This document shows, piece after piece, positions 8,956 through 18,139 of a stretch of DNA of 64,000 nt (position 1 is the first letter of the stretch; each line of letters opens with the position of its first letter). Origin of the DNA: Streptomyces qinzhouensis (GTDB lineage: Bacteria > Actinomycetota > Actinomycetes > Streptomycetales > Streptomycetaceae). The stretch covers positions 806,001 to 870,000 of the forward strand of contig NZ_CP042266.1 of the NCBI RefSeq assembly GCF_007856155.1. Direction: 5' to 3'. The translations under genes were made by a program, and so were the position numbers. The notes beneath the pieces are model-generated. The model was not told the origin of the DNA and did no database searches. It saw only the letters and a list, made by a program, of their open reading frames with translations.

Positions 8956-10737
8956 ATGTTCCGGGTGACGCCGCCGGATTACGATCCGGCGGCACCCGAG
9001 TCGGTGACAACGCTGCCAGTCGGCGGCGCGGCCACCGTGAGGGCCTATGCGGGGGAACTGATACGGCGGCACCGCCGCGCCTTCACCGTGCTGATCACGG
9101 TCCAGGCGCTGGCGGTGCTCGCCTCGATGGTGGGGCCTTATCTGCTGGGCTCCGTGGTGCAACGACTCGAAGGGGGAGCGCGAGAACTGCCCCTGGGCCG
9201 CACGATCGCGCTGTTCGCGGTCGCGCTGGTGCTCCAGACGGTGTTCGTCCGGCTGGTGGCGCTGCGCGGGGTGACGCTCGGCGAGGAGATGCTGGCCGAT
9301 CTGCGGGAGGACTTCCTCGTGCGGTCGGTGCGGCTGCCTCCGGGGGTGCTGGAGCGCGCGGGGACCGGTGATCTGCTCTCCCGCATCACGACCGACATCG
9401 ACCGGCTCGCCAATGCCATGCGGGAGGCCGTGCCCCAGCTCGCCATCGGGGTGGTGTGGGCCGGGCTGCTGATCGCCGGGCTCGCGGTCACGGCACCGCC
9501 GCTGGCCCTGTCCGTGCTGGTGGCCGCGCCCCTGCTGATCGTCGCCTGTCGGTGGTACTTCCGCCGGGCGCCTTCGGCCTACCGGTCGGAGGCGGCCGGA
9601 TCCGCGGGGGTGGCCACCGCTCTCGCCGAGACCGTCGACGCGGGCCGCACGGTGGAGTCCCACCGGTTGGGGCAGCGCCGGGTCGAGCTTTCGGACCGGC
9701 GGGTCAAGGAATGGGCCGCCTGGGAGCGGTACACGCTCTATCTCCGCTCCGTGCTCTTCCCGGTGGTCAACACCGCCCACACCGTGGTCCTCGTCTCGGT
9801 GCTGATGATCGGCGGGGTGTTCGTGCTGAAGGGCTGGCTGGACATCGGCCAGTTGACCACGGGCGCGCTTCTGGCCCAGATGCTGGTGGAGCCCGTCGGT
9901 ATCGTGCTGCGCTGGTACGACGAGCTCCAGGTGGCACAGGTATCGCTGGCCCGGCTGGTGGGGGTAAGGGAGATAGAGCCCGACGCGGGCGACGACGAAC
10001 TGCGGCCCGAGGGGCGCGAGATGCGTGCGGACGAGGTGCGCTTCGGCTACCGCGAGGGCGTGGACGTCCTGCACGACGTGTCGCTGTCGGTCCCGCCGGG
10101 GAGCCGGGTCGCGCTGGTCGGCCCGTCCGGGGCGGGGAAGTCGACGCTGGGCCGGCTGCTCGCCGGTATCTACGGCCCCCGGTCGGGGCGGGTCGCCCTC
10201 GGTGACGCGGAGCTGTCCCGGATGTCCGCGGAGCGGGTGCGGGAACATGTGGCCCTGGTCAATCAGGAGCACCATGTGTTCGTCGGCTCGCTGCGGGACA
10301 ATCTGCGGCTGGCTCGGAACGAGGCGGCGGACGGGGAGCTGTGGAATGCGCTCGGCGTCGTCGACGCGGACGGCTGGGCTCGGGCGCTGACGGACGGTCT
10401 GGACACGGAGGTCGGCTCCGGTGGTCTGACGCTGACCCCGGCCCAGGCGCAGCAGATCGCGCTGGCCCGGCTGGTGCTGGCCGATCCGCACACGCTGGTG
10501 CTCGACGAAGCGACCTCCCTGCTGGATCCCCGGGCCGCGCGGGAGCTGGAGCGTTCGCTGTCGCGGGTGCTGGAGGGCCGTACGGTGGTGGCGATAGCCC
10601 ACCGGCTGCACACCGCGCACGACGCGGATGTGATCGCGGTGGTCGAGGCGGGCCGGATCACCGAGCTGGGCCACCATGACGAACTGGTCGCCGCGGGCGG
10701 GCCCTACTCGGCGCTCTGGCGGTCCTGGCACGGCTGA
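8956..10737 (+). CDS. ABC exporter subunit B, intact Walker A, altered signature
   Basis: A 593-residue permease-ATPase fusion and the partner of the upstream gene. The N-terminal transmembrane domain covers about residues 30-325. The ATPase domain has a perfect Walker A (VGPSGAGKST, about 388), Walker B (TLVLDEATSLLD, about 513) and switch His (VAIAHRLHT, about 548). Its signature is 'LTPAQAQQIALARL', not LSGGQ. Pairing its Walker A/B/His with the LSGGQ of subunit A gives one consensus ATP site; the other site of the dimer is degenerate. The ATG at 8956 lies 7 nt from AGGAGG and is preferred to the ATG at 8950. The substrate is unknown. Confidence 0.88.
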   Translation: MFRVTPPDYDPAAPESVTTLPVGGAATVRAYAGELIRRHRRAFTVLITVQALAVLASMVGPYLLGSVVQRLEGGARELPLGRTIALFAVALVLQTVFVRLVALRGVTLGEEMLADLREDFLVRSVRLPPGVLERAGTGDLLSRITTDIDRLANAMREAVPQLAIGVVWAGLLIAGLAVTAPPLALSVLVAAPLLIVACRWYFRRAPSAYRSEAAGSAGVATALAETVDAGRTVESHRLGQRRVELSDRRVKEWAAWERYTLYLRSVLFPVVNTAHTVVLVSVLMIGGVFVLKGWLDIGQLTTGALLAQMLVEPVGIVLRWYDELQVAQVSLARLVGVREIEPDAGDDELRPEGREMRADEVRFGYREGVDVLHDVSLSVPPGSRVALVGPSGAGKSTLGRLLAGIYGPRSGRVALGDAELSRMSAERVREHVALVNQEHHVFVGSLRDNLRLARNEAADGELWNALGVVDADGWARALTDGLDTEVGSGGLTLTPAQAQQIALARLVLADPHTLVLDEATSLLDPRAARELERSLSRVLEGRTVVAIAHRLHTAHDADVIAVVEAGRITELGHHDELVAAGGPYSALWRSWHG

Positions 10738-11051
10738 CGGAACCGCTCCGTCGGGGCCGGGTGAAGCGGTGGTCGGGCGACCACCGTCCGCCCGGCGGCC
10801 CGGCGGCCGGTTCCGCCGGGGGCGCGGCTCCGTCCGCCCGGCCCACGGGAAGGCGTACCGCATGGGCCCGCCCGCCGGTCGGGGGGCCGCCCCGGCCGTC
10901 CGATGCCCGCCGCGTCCTCGGTCCGGGGGCGCACCGCGGCACCGGCGCCCGCATCCGGCCGGGCGGTCTCCGCGGCACCGCCCACCGGCCGGCTGCCGGG
11001 TCGGTGCCGCGCGTCCGGCACCGACCGGTCGCCGGTGAGTGGGCAACGGCC
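10738..11051. other. GC-rich intergenic stretch
   Basis: About 310 bases of very GC-rich sequence between the ABC pair and a minus-strand small gene. Both neighbours end here, so it should hold their termination signals. Several short GGCC-type inverted repeats are present, but none stands out as a clear terminator. I see no gene. Confidence 0.35.
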
Positions 11052-11306
11052 TCAGGCGCCGACCAGTTCCGCCTTGTTCATCGCCGATATGACCCGGTCC
11101 GGCGCGCCCGCGTCGCCGCCGCCCGTGAGCTGGGCGGCGGCGCCGATGAGGAATCCGCCGATGAGGATCGGGGCCACATCGGCGGACGCGGCGCGCGGCG
11201 CCGAGTCGGGAATGACCATCTTGGCCAGCTGTCCGGCGGCGCCGATCAGCAGGGCCGCGGAGGCGGCGAGGGCGAGCAGGGCCATGATCGGACGGCGACG
11301 GCGCAT
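11052..11306 (-). CDS. Small membrane protein, unknown function
   Basis: An 84-residue protein starting with a cluster of Arg (MRRRRP), then a hydrophobic helix (about 7-24), a short polar linker and a second hydrophobic segment (about 44-60) with a polar C-terminus. No family is recognised. The ATG at 11306 has GGGAG at a suitable distance. An upstream in-frame ATG at 11372 would add a Pro/Ala stretch before the Arg cluster and is less likely. It is on the same strand as the downstream-coordinate hydrolase gene but 246 bp away, so co-transcription is uncertain. Confidence 0.5.
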   Translation of the reverse strand: MRRRRPIMALLALAASAALLIGAAGQLAKMVIPDSAPRAASADVAPILIGGFLIGAAAQLTGGGDAGAPDRVISAMNKAELVGA

Positions 11307-11497
11307 GGGCGCTCCCGGGTGCGCGGGCCGCGGCGGCGCACAGGCCGGAGCGGCGTACGGCTGGGCCGCCACACCGGCGGCTGAACAGACCGTAGGCCCG
11401 TACGGCCCCGCTCTGCCACCCCCTGTGGATAACCCACTGCCGGACCGGTAACGGACCTGTTCCGTCCGGAAGTCGGCCCGCTCCCGCCGAGCCCGGC

Positions 11498-11524
11498 GGG
11501 GCCGGGGGGCCGGGGGGCCGGGGG
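11498..11524 (+). other. G-quadruplex-capable G tract
   Basis: Four runs of 4-6 G separated by CC dinucleotides lie between two minus-strand genes. The pattern satisfies the usual intramolecular G-quadruplex rule on the plus strand. It could equally be part of a terminator region; the role is unknown. Confidence 0.4.
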
Positions 11525-11552
11525 CAGGGCCGGGTGCGATAAGCCGCGTCCC

Positions 11553-12344
11553 TCAGAACACGTTCAGCGCCGACGCGCCGCCCACTCCCCCGAGCAGCAT
11601 GAAGACCGGCATCAGCACCTTCAGCTCCACCCAGCTCCCGGCCCGGAAGCGCAGGGCCTTCGGCGGGCCGATCGGGTACCAGCGCCGGTTGCCGATGGGG
11701 ATCGGCCAGAGGATCGGGCAGCCGGACACGGTCAGGGAGTCACCGATGTCATGGACGAGGGCGCCCAGCACGATCGGCAGGCCGAGCCAGAGATACTCCT
11801 GGCCGGGTGCGGTGAACAGCCAGTCGGAGCCGTTGCCCGGCTTGTCGAGTACCCCGGCCAGAATCCAGGCGCTGGTGGCGCCGAGCAGCCAGACGAGGAC
11901 ATCGCTGGAGACCCGTGCGGCCCGCCACAGCAGTCCCTCGACGGCCAGCACCAGATGGACGAAGAGGATCGCGAGGACCGCCCAGCGTCCGCCGGTCACG
12001 GCCAGTGCGGACGCTCCGCCGCCGATCAGCACGGCCCACACCCAGGTGTGGGTCAGGGTGCGGTGACCGCCGGTGCGGCGTTTGTCGCCGGGCTTCCGGG
12101 TCGCTTTGTAGACGGCGAAGGAGAGTTTGTCGACGATCTCGCAGAGCGCCCTGGAGACGGGGCCGAAGGCCCGGGAGATCGTCGCCGCCTTGTGGTCGAG
12201 ATCGGGGGCGAGCGCGGCACCCGCGCAGATCAGCGCCCCGACGACGAGCACCGGCCAGGGCATGGCGTGTCCCGCCGCGGCGGTCGCCGCGCCCACCCCC
12301 AGCCACGCGGCCGCTCCGGACAGTGAATGTGCCGGTCCCATCAT
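11553..12344 (-). CDS. Predicted membrane-bound metal-dependent hydrolase (DUF457/YdjM-like)
   Basis: A 263-residue polytopic membrane protein. His/Asp motifs sit at helix edges in the order known for the DUF457/YdjM family: 'GPAHSLSG' near the N-terminus, 'PDLDHKAAT' (about residue 48), 'GGHRTLTHTW' (about 91) and 'VHDIGDSLT' (about 205). These probably bind metal. E. coli YdjM is LexA-regulated, but the substrate of the family is unknown. Two adjacent ATGs (12344 and 12341) could start it. The frame stays open upstream only because it runs through the low-complexity repeat at 12404-12520, which would encode implausible Thr/Asp/His repeats. Confidence 0.78.
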   Translation of the reverse strand: MMGPAHSLSGAAAWLGVGAATAAAGHAMPWPVLVVGALICAGAALAPDLDHKAATISRAFGPVSRALCEIVDKLSFAVYKATRKPGDKRRTGGHRTLTHTWVWAVLIGGGASALAVTGGRWAVLAILFVHLVLAVEGLLWRAARVSSDVLVWLLGATSAWILAGVLDKPGNGSDWLFTAPGQEYLWLGLPIVLGALVHDIGDSLTVSGCPILWPIPIGNRRWYPIGPPKALRFRAGSWVELKVLMPVFMLLGGVGGASALNVF

Positions 12345-12403
12345 GGTGTGTCCCCGCCCCCGGTCGTCCCCGGTCCGGGCCACCGCCGCCCGGATCCCGC
12401 CGA

Positions 12404-12520
12404 CTGTCGTCGCTGTGTCGTCGAAAGTTGTGTCGTCGAAGTTGTGTCGTCGTCGTGTCGTCGTCGTGTCGTCGTTGTTGTGCCGCTGTTGTTGTGCCGC
12501 TGTTGTTGTGTCGTCGTCTT
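12404..12520. repeat. Low-complexity GTC/GTT-rich repeat
   Basis: About 115 bases made almost entirely of imperfect repeats of TGTCGTCG, GTCGTCGTGTC and TGTTGTTGTGCCGC. It contrasts sharply with the surrounding sequence. It lies between the divergent hydrolase and helicase genes, upstream of both starts, so it could affect either promoter. Confidence 0.85.
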
Positions 12521-12708
12521 CACGCCGACCTCGGCCGAACCGGTCCCTCCCCGTTCGGCCCGGTCGCGCCGGCCCCGTATCACCGGGCCGCCCCGCGCCC
12601 GGACGCACCCCGGCCGACAGGCCAGCGTACCGTCCGTGATCTTGTGTCCGCCGCCCGGATCCCCGGTCCGGGGTGAAGCGACCGGCGCGCGCCAGGCAAG
12701 ATGGGGAC

Positions 12709-15222
12709 GTGACCCTTATCGATCAGTTGCCGCCGGATGCCGACCCCGATGCCCTCTTCGAGGCTTTTTCCTCCTGGGCGGAGGGGCAGGGCCTCTCGCT
12801 GTACCCGGCGCAGGAGGAGGCGCTGATCGAAGTGGTGTCGGGGGCGAATGTGATCCTCTCCACGCCCACCGGCTCGGGTAAGTCGATGGTGGCGGCCGGC
12901 GCCCACTTCACGGCACTGGCCCGGGACGAGGTCACCTTCTACACCGCGCCCATCAAGGCGCTGGTGTCGGAGAAGTTCTTCGATCTGTGCAAGCTCTTCG
13001 GCACCGAGAACGTCGGCATGCTGACCGGTGACGCGTCCGTCAACGCCGACGCGCCGGTGATCTGCTGCACCGCCGAGGTGCTGGCCTCCATCGCGCTGCG
13101 CGACGGCAAGGCCGCCGATATCGGCCAGGTCGTGATGGACGAATTCCATTTCTACGCGGAGCCCGACCGCGGCTGGGCCTGGCAGATTCCGCTGCTGGAG
13201 CTGCCGCAGGCGCAGTTCGTGCTGATGTCGGCGACCCTCGGTGATGTCTCGCGCTTCGAGCAGGACCTGACCCGCCGCACCGGCCGCCCGACCGCGGTAG
13301 TCCGTTCGGCGACCCGCCCGGTCCCGCTCTCGTACGAGTACCGGCGCACTCCGATCACGGAGACGCTGACCGAACTGCTCCAGACCCGGCAGGCACCGGT
13401 GTACATCGTGCACTTCACCCAGGCGGCGGCGGTGGAGCGGGCGCAGTCCCTGATGAGCATCAATATGTGCTCGCGCGAGGAGAAGGAACAGATCGCCGAG
13501 CTGATCGGGAACTTCCGCTTCACCACCAAGTTCGGCCGCAATCTCTCCCGGTACGTCCGCCACGGCATCGGGGTGCATCACGCGGGCATGCTGCCCAAGT
13601 ACCGCAGGCTGGTGGAGAAGCTGGCACAGGCGGGTCTGCTGAAGGTGATCTGCGGTACGGACACCCTCGGGGTCGGGGTGAACGTCCCGATCCGTACCGT
13701 GTTGTTCACGGCGCTGACCAAGTACGACGGCACCCGTGTCCGCACCCTGCGGGCCCGCGAGTTCCACCAGATCGCGGGCCGCGCCGGGCGGGCCGGTTTC
13801 GATACGGCGGGTCTGGTGGCCGCCCAGGCACCCGAGCACGTCATCGAGAACGAGAAGGCGCTGACCAAGGCGGGCGACGACCCGAAGAAGCGCCGCAAGG
13901 TCGTCCGCAAGAAGGCCCCGGAGGGTTTTGTCGCCTGGTCGGACTCGACCTTCGAGAAGCTGATCGAGTCCGAGCCGGAGCCGCTGACCTCCCGGTTCAA
14001 TGTGACCCACACGATGCTGCTGTCGGTGATCGCCCGCCCGGGCAATGCCTTCGACGCGATGCGGCATCTCCTGGAGGACAACCACGAGCCGCGCCGCAAT
14101 CAGCTGCGGCATATCCGGCGGGCCATCGCGATCTACCGTTCGCTGCTGGACGGCGGGGTGGTGGAGCGGCTGCCCGAGCCCGACGCCCAGGGCCGGATCG
14201 TCCGGCTGACCGTCGACCTCCAGCACGACTTCGCGCTCAACCAGCCGCTGTCGACCTTCGCGCTCGCCTCCTTCGAGCTGCTGGACCCGGAGTCGCCGTC
14301 GTACGCGCTGGACATGGTCTCCGTCGTGGAGTCGACGCTGGACGACCCCCGGCAGATCCTCGCCGCCCAGCAGAACAAGGCCCGCGGTGAGGCGGTGGCC
14401 CTGATGAAGGCGGACGGCGTCGAGTACGAGGAGCGGATGGAGCGGCTCCAGGAGGTGACGTACCCGAAGCCGCTGGAGGAGCTGCTGTGGCACGCGTACA
14501 ACCTCTACCGCACGAGCCACCCCTGGGTCGGTGATCACCCGGTCTCGCCGAAGTCCGTCATCCGGGACATGTACGAGCGGGCGCTGTCGTTCACCGAGTT
14601 CACCTCGTTCTACGAGCTGGCGCGGACCGAGGGCATCGTGCTGCGCTATCTGGCGGGCGCGTACAAGGCTCTGGAGCACACGATTCCGGATGATTTGAAG
14701 TCGGAGGACCTCCAGGATCTGATCGCCTGGCTGGGCGAGATGGTGCGCCAGGTGGACTCGTCACTGCTGGACGAATGGGAGCAGCTGGCCAATCCCGAGG
14801 TGCAGACCGCCGAGGAGGCCCGGGAGAAGGCGGACCAGGTCAGACCGGTCACGGCCAATGCCCGCGCCTTCCGGGTCCTCGTCCGGAACGCGATGTTCCG
14901 GCGGGTGGAGCTGGCGGCCCTGGACAAGGTCCGCGAGCTGGGCGAGCTGGACGAGGAGTCGGGCTGGAACGCGGACGCCTGGGGCGAGGCGATGGACGCG
15001 TACTGGGACGAGTACGACGATCTGGGCACCGGCCCGGACGCCCGCGGCCCCAAGCTGCTGCTCATCGAAGAGGACGAGCCGCACGGTCTGTGGCGGGTCC
15101 GGCAGATCTTCGCCGATCCCAACGGCGACCACGACTGGGGGATCAGCGCGGAGGTCGATCTCGCGGCCTCCGACGAGGAGGGCCGGGCGGTCGTCCGGGT
15201 CACGGCCGTGGGTCAGTTGTGA
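12709..15222 (+). CDS. Ski2-like DEAD/DEAH-box RNA helicase with DUF3516 tail
   Basis: An 837-residue superfamily 2 helicase. N-terminal RecA domain: motif I 'TPTGSGKS' (about 59-66), motif II as 'MDEFHFY' (DEFH rather than DEAD/DEVH, about 144) and motif III 'MSATLG'. Second RecA domain: 'HHAGMLPKYRRLVEKLAQ', 'GTDTLGVGVN' and motif VI 'HQIAGRAGRAGFD', the form seen in Ski2/Mtr4-type enzymes. The long C-terminal half matches the DUF3516 region of actinobacterial relatives. A role in RNA turnover is inferred from the family. The start is GTG at 12709 (VTLIDQLPP), where relatives begin; the frame is open a few codons upstream. The acyl-CoA thioesterase gene starts 51 bp after it. Confidence 0.88.
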   Translation: MTLIDQLPPDADPDALFEAFSSWAEGQGLSLYPAQEEALIEVVSGANVILSTPTGSGKSMVAAGAHFTALARDEVTFYTAPIKALVSEKFFDLCKLFGTENVGMLTGDASVNADAPVICCTAEVLASIALRDGKAADIGQVVMDEFHFYAEPDRGWAWQIPLLELPQAQFVLMSATLGDVSRFEQDLTRRTGRPTAVVRSATRPVPLSYEYRRTPITETLTELLQTRQAPVYIVHFTQAAAVERAQSLMSINMCSREEKEQIAELIGNFRFTTKFGRNLSRYVRHGIGVHHAGMLPKYRRLVEKLAQAGLLKVICGTDTLGVGVNVPIRTVLFTALTKYDGTRVRTLRAREFHQIAGRAGRAGFDTAGLVAAQAPEHVIENEKALTKAGDDPKKRRKVVRKKAPEGFVAWSDSTFEKLIESEPEPLTSRFNVTHTMLLSVIARPGNAFDAMRHLLEDNHEPRRNQLRHIRRAIAIYRSLLDGGVVERLPEPDAQGRIVRLTVDLQHDFALNQPLSTFALASFELLDPESPSYALDMVSVVESTLDDPRQILAAQQNKARGEAVALMKADGVEYEERMERLQEVTYPKPLEELLWHAYNLYRTSHPWVGDHPVSPKSVIRDMYERALSFTEFTSFYELARTEGIVLRYLAGAYKALEHTIPDDLKSEDLQDLIAWLGEMVRQVDSSLLDEWEQLANPEVQTAEEAREKADQVRPVTANARAFRVLVRNAMFRRVELAALDKVRELGELDEESGWNADAWGEAMDAYWDEYDDLGTGPDARGPKLLLIEEDEPHGLWRVRQIFADPNGDHDWGISAEVDLAASDEEGRAVVRVTAVGQL

Positions 15223-15273
15223 CCCGGCAGCCGGCGGGAAAGACACGATGACGGAACGATCGAAGGACGTGCG

Positions 15274-16158
15274 ATGACGAATCCGGTGGAGCGCCTGGTC
15301 GACCTGCTCGACCTGGAACGCATCGAGGTGAACATCTTCCGCGGCTTGAGCCCCGACGAATCCCTTCAGCGGGTCTTCGGCGGTCAGGTCGCGGGACAGG
15401 CCCTGGTGGCGGCGGGCCGCACCACGGACGGCGAACGTCCGGTGCACTCACTGCACGCCTACTTCCTGCGTCCGGGCCGGCCCGGAGTGCCGATCGTCTA
15501 CCAGGTCGAGCGGGTCAGGGACGGCCGTTCCTTCACCACGCGCCGGGTCACGGCCGTGCAGGAGGGCCGGACGATCTTCAATCTGACGGCCTCCTTCCAT
15601 CTGCCCGAGCCCGGGGGCATCGAGCACCAACTGCCGCCGCGGGCCGATTTCCCGGATCCCGAGACGCTGCCGAAGGTGGCGGACGAGATCAGGGAGCACC
15701 TGGGCGCGCTGCCGGAGGCGCTGGAGCGGATGGCCCGGCGCCAGCCGTTCGACATCCGCTACACGGAGAAGCTGCGGTGGACACCGGAGGAGATCAAGGA
15801 GAAGGAGTCCGACCCGCGCAGCGCCGTGTGGATGCGGGCGATGGGACCGCTGGGCGACGATCCGCTGGTGCACACCTGCGCGCTGACGTACGCCAGCGAT
15901 ATGACGCTGCTCGACGCCGTACGCATCCCGGTCGAGCCGCTCTGGGGCCGGCGGGGGTACGACATGGCGTCCCTGGACCACGCGATGTGGTTCCACCGGC
16001 CGTTCCGGGCGGACGAGTGGTTCCTGTACGACCAGGAGTCGCCGATCTCCACGGGCGGCCGGGGGCTGGCCCGGGGCCGGATCTACAACCGCGCGGGCGA
16101 ACTGCTGGTGTCCGTGGTGCAGGAAGGGCTGTTCCGCCCGCTGGACGGCACCGCCTGA
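15274..16158 (+). CDS. tesB: Acyl-CoA thioesterase II (TesB family)
   Basis: A 294-residue double-hotdog thioesterase that hydrolyses medium- to long-chain acyl-CoA to free fatty acid and CoA. The N-terminal hotdog begins 'RGLSPDESLQRVFGGQVAGQAL'. The first half also carries 'SLHAYFLRPG' and 'GRSFTTRRVTAVQEG'. The C-terminal hotdog ends with 'SLDHAMWFHRPFRADEWFLYDQESP', the conserved helix and strand that bear the active-site Asp/Gln/Thr set. The length is normal for TesB (about 285-300). The start is the ATG at 15274. It follows the helicase at a short distance and precedes a peroxidase gene by 40 bp. Confidence 0.9.
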   Translation: MTNPVERLVDLLDLERIEVNIFRGLSPDESLQRVFGGQVAGQALVAAGRTTDGERPVHSLHAYFLRPGRPGVPIVYQVERVRDGRSFTTRRVTAVQEGRTIFNLTASFHLPEPGGIEHQLPPRADFPDPETLPKVADEIREHLGALPEALERMARRQPFDIRYTEKLRWTPEEIKEKESDPRSAVWMRAMGPLGDDPLVHTCALTYASDMTLLDAVRIPVEPLWGRRGYDMASLDHAMWFHRPFRADEWFLYDQESPISTGGRGLARGRIYNRAGELLVSVVQEGLFRPLDGTA

Positions 16159-16198
16159 GGCCCTGCCGATTCATGTACCGAGAACGAGGAGCTGTGAG

Positions 16199-16690
16199 AT
16201 GACGACGCTGTACGACATTCCCCTGCGGTCCCTGACCGGGGAGGAGACCTCCCTGGCCGCGCACCGGGGTTCGGTGGTGCTGGTGGTGAACGTCGCCTCG
16301 CGGTGCGGGCTGACCCCCCAGTACACCGCCCTGGAGCGGCTGCAGCAGGAGTACGGGGAGCGCGGCTTCACCGTGGTCGGTGTGCCGTGCAACCAGTTCG
16401 GCGGCCAGGAGCCGGGCAGCGCCGAGGAGATCGGCACATTCTGCTCGGCGACGTACGGGGTCACCTTCCCGATGCTGGAGAAGGCCGAGGTCAACGGCGC
16501 CGGGCGGCATCCGCTGTACCAGGAGCTGACCCGGACGGCCGACGCGGAGGGCGCGGCGGGCGATGTCCAGTGGAACTTCGAGAAGTTCCTGATCGGCCCG
16601 GACGGCACGGTCGCGGGCCGGTTCCGGCCCCGTACCGAGCCGGACGCGCCGGAGCTGGTCGCGGCGATCGGAAAGCTGCTGCCCCCCTGA
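16199..16690 (+). CDS. Glutathione peroxidase-family thiol peroxidase
   Basis: A 163-residue GPx-fold protein that reduces hydroperoxides in the cytosol. The peroxidatic Cys is in 'NVASRCGLTPQY' (a Cys enzyme, not selenocysteine). The Gln of the catalytic set is in 'PCNQFGGQEPG' and the Trp/Asn pair in 'VQWNFEKFLIGPDG'. As streptomycetes use mycothiol and thioredoxin rather than glutathione, the reductant is probably thioredoxin (inference). A ribosome site (GAGGAG) precedes the ATG. The gene follows tesB closely on the same strand and converges on the acyl-CoA dehydrogenase gene. Confidence 0.9.
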   Translation: MTTLYDIPLRSLTGEETSLAAHRGSVVLVVNVASRCGLTPQYTALERLQQEYGERGFTVVGVPCNQFGGQEPGSAEEIGTFCSATYGVTFPMLEKAEVNGAGRHPLYQELTRTADAEGAAGDVQWNFEKFLIGPDGTVAGRFRPRTEPDAPELVAAIGKLLPP

Positions 16691-16739
16691 CGCGGCGCCG
16701 CGCCCCGGAGCCCGGGCTCCGGGGCGTTCCGGCGGGGGC

Positions 16740-17972
16740 TCAGCGGATGGGGACGCCGGAGAGGGTCCGGGCGATCACCAGCCGCTGAATCTCGCTGGTC
16801 CCCTCGAAGATCGTGTAGATCGCGGCGTCCCGGTGCATCCGTTCCACCGGGTAGTCCCGGGTGAAGCCGTTGCCGCCGAGTATCTGTACGGCCTGTGCGG
16901 TGACGTCCTTGGCCGTCTCGCTGGCGAAGAGTTTGGACATCGACCCCTCGGCGGCTTCGAAGGGTTTGCCGTTGGCCGCCATCCAGGAGGCCCGCCACAC
17001 CAGCAGCCGGGCCGCGTCGATCCGGGTGCGCATATCGGCGAGCTGGAAGGCGATGCCCTGGTTGTCGATGACGGGCCGGCCGAACTGGGTGCGGGTACGG
17101 GCGTAGTCGAGGGCGATCTCGTACGCGGCGCGGGCGGTGCCGACCGCCATCGCCCCCACGGCGGGCCGGGAGGCCTCGAAGGTCGCCATGGCCGCGTTGG
17201 CGACCCGCTCGCCCGCCGAACCGCCGCTCGCCCGCTCCCGGGCCCGGGCGAGGCGCTCGTCGAGCTTCTCCTTGCCGCCGAGGAGGCAGTCGCCGGGGAC
17301 CCGGACACCGTCCAGGACGACTTCGGCGGTGTGCGAGGCGCGGATGCCGTGCTTCCTGAACTTCTGGCCCTGGCTGAGTCCGGGGGTCCCCGGCGGAACG
17401 ACGAACGAGGCGTGGCCCCGGGTGCCGAGGTCCGGGTCGACCACGGCGACCACCACATGAACATGGGCGATACCGCCGTTGGTGGCCCAGGTCTTGGTGC
17501 CGTCGAGCACCCATTCGTCCTTGGCCTCGTCGTACACCGCGCGGGTGCGCAGGGCGCCCACATCGGATCCGGCGTCGGGTTCGGAGGAGCAGAAGGCGGC
17601 GACCTTCACATCGTCCGGGTCCCCGTACATCTGGGGGATCCAGGTGCCGATCTGCTCCTCGGTGCCGTTGGCCAGGACGCCCACCGCGGCGAGCCCGGTG
17701 CCGACGATGGAGAGGGCGATCCCGGCATCGCCCCAGAACAGCTCCTCCATGGCGAGCGGGATGCCGAGGCCGGTGGGGTCGAAGTACTGCTGGGCGTAGA
17801 AGTCGAGGGAGTAGATGCCGATCTTGGCGGCCTCCTGGATGACCGGCCAGGGGGTCTCCTCGCGCTCGTCCCACTCGGCGGCGGCCGGGCGTATCACGTC
17901 CGAGGCGAAGCCGTGCAGCCAGTCCCGCACCTGCTTCTGGTCGTCGTTCAGCTCGAATGTGAACTTCGCCAT
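16740..17972 (-). CDS. Acyl-CoA dehydrogenase
   Basis: A 410-residue FAD flavoprotein that introduces the alpha-beta double bond in acyl-CoA. N-terminal helical domain with '[16 protein letters not shown]'; middle beta domain with '[20 protein letters not shown]' and '[14 protein letters not shown]'; C-terminal domain with '[24 protein letters not shown]', '[21 protein letters not shown]' and '[15 protein letters not shown]', where the Glu after Phe is the expected catalytic base. The start is the ATG at 17972. It is divergent from a TetR gene with two inverted repeats in the gap, a typical setting for ligand-controlled fatty-acid degradation. Confidence 0.92.
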   Translation of the reverse strand: MAKFTFELNDDQKQVRDWLHGFASDVIRPAAAEWDEREETPWPVIQEAAKIGIYSLDFYAQQYFDPTGLGIPLAMEELFWGDAGIALSIVGTGLAAVGVLANGTEEQIGTWIPQMYGDPDDVKVAAFCSSEPDAGSDVGALRTRAVYDEAKDEWVLDGTKTWATNGGIAHVHVVVAVVDPDLGTRGHASFVVPPGTPGLSQGQKFRKHGIRASHTAEVVLDGVRVPGDCLLGGKEKLDERLARARERASGGSAGERVANAAMATFEASRPAVGAMAVGTARAAYEIALDYARTRTQFGRPVIDNQGIAFQLADMRTRIDAARLLVWRASWMAANGKPFEAAEGSMSKLFASETAKDVTAQAVQILGGNGFTRDYPVERMHRDAAIYTIFEGTSEIQRLVIARTLSGVPIR

Positions 17973-18003
17973 GTCCCCTCCAGCGCCGCGATCACCAACC
18001 GCG

Positions 18004-18041
18004 AGTTACTCACGGTAACTACAGTCTGTTACCGGGCGGTA
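18004..18041. promoter_or_regulatory. Two candidate TetR operators
   Basis: Two inverted repeats lie in the 167-bp gap between the divergent acyl-CoA dehydrogenase and TetR genes: AGTTAC-TCACG-GTAACT (18004-18020, perfect 6-bp arms) and TACC-GGGC-GGTA (18030-18041). Their spacing suits TetR dimers covering both promoters. Function is inferred from position and symmetry. Confidence 0.5.
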
Positions 18042-18139
18042 GAGCCTGTCAACAGATCCGGTACCCGGCCGTCCCGGTATCGAGGGGTGTTAGTTTGCGC
18101 AGGCGTCAGGCCTATCGCACGGGGCGGGGAGAACGACCT

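Noticed and set aside
11498..11524. Regulatory G-quadruplex
   Set aside because: The G tract fits the rule, but such tracts arise by chance in DNA of this GC content and it lies between genes with no clear target; kept only as a low-confidence feature.
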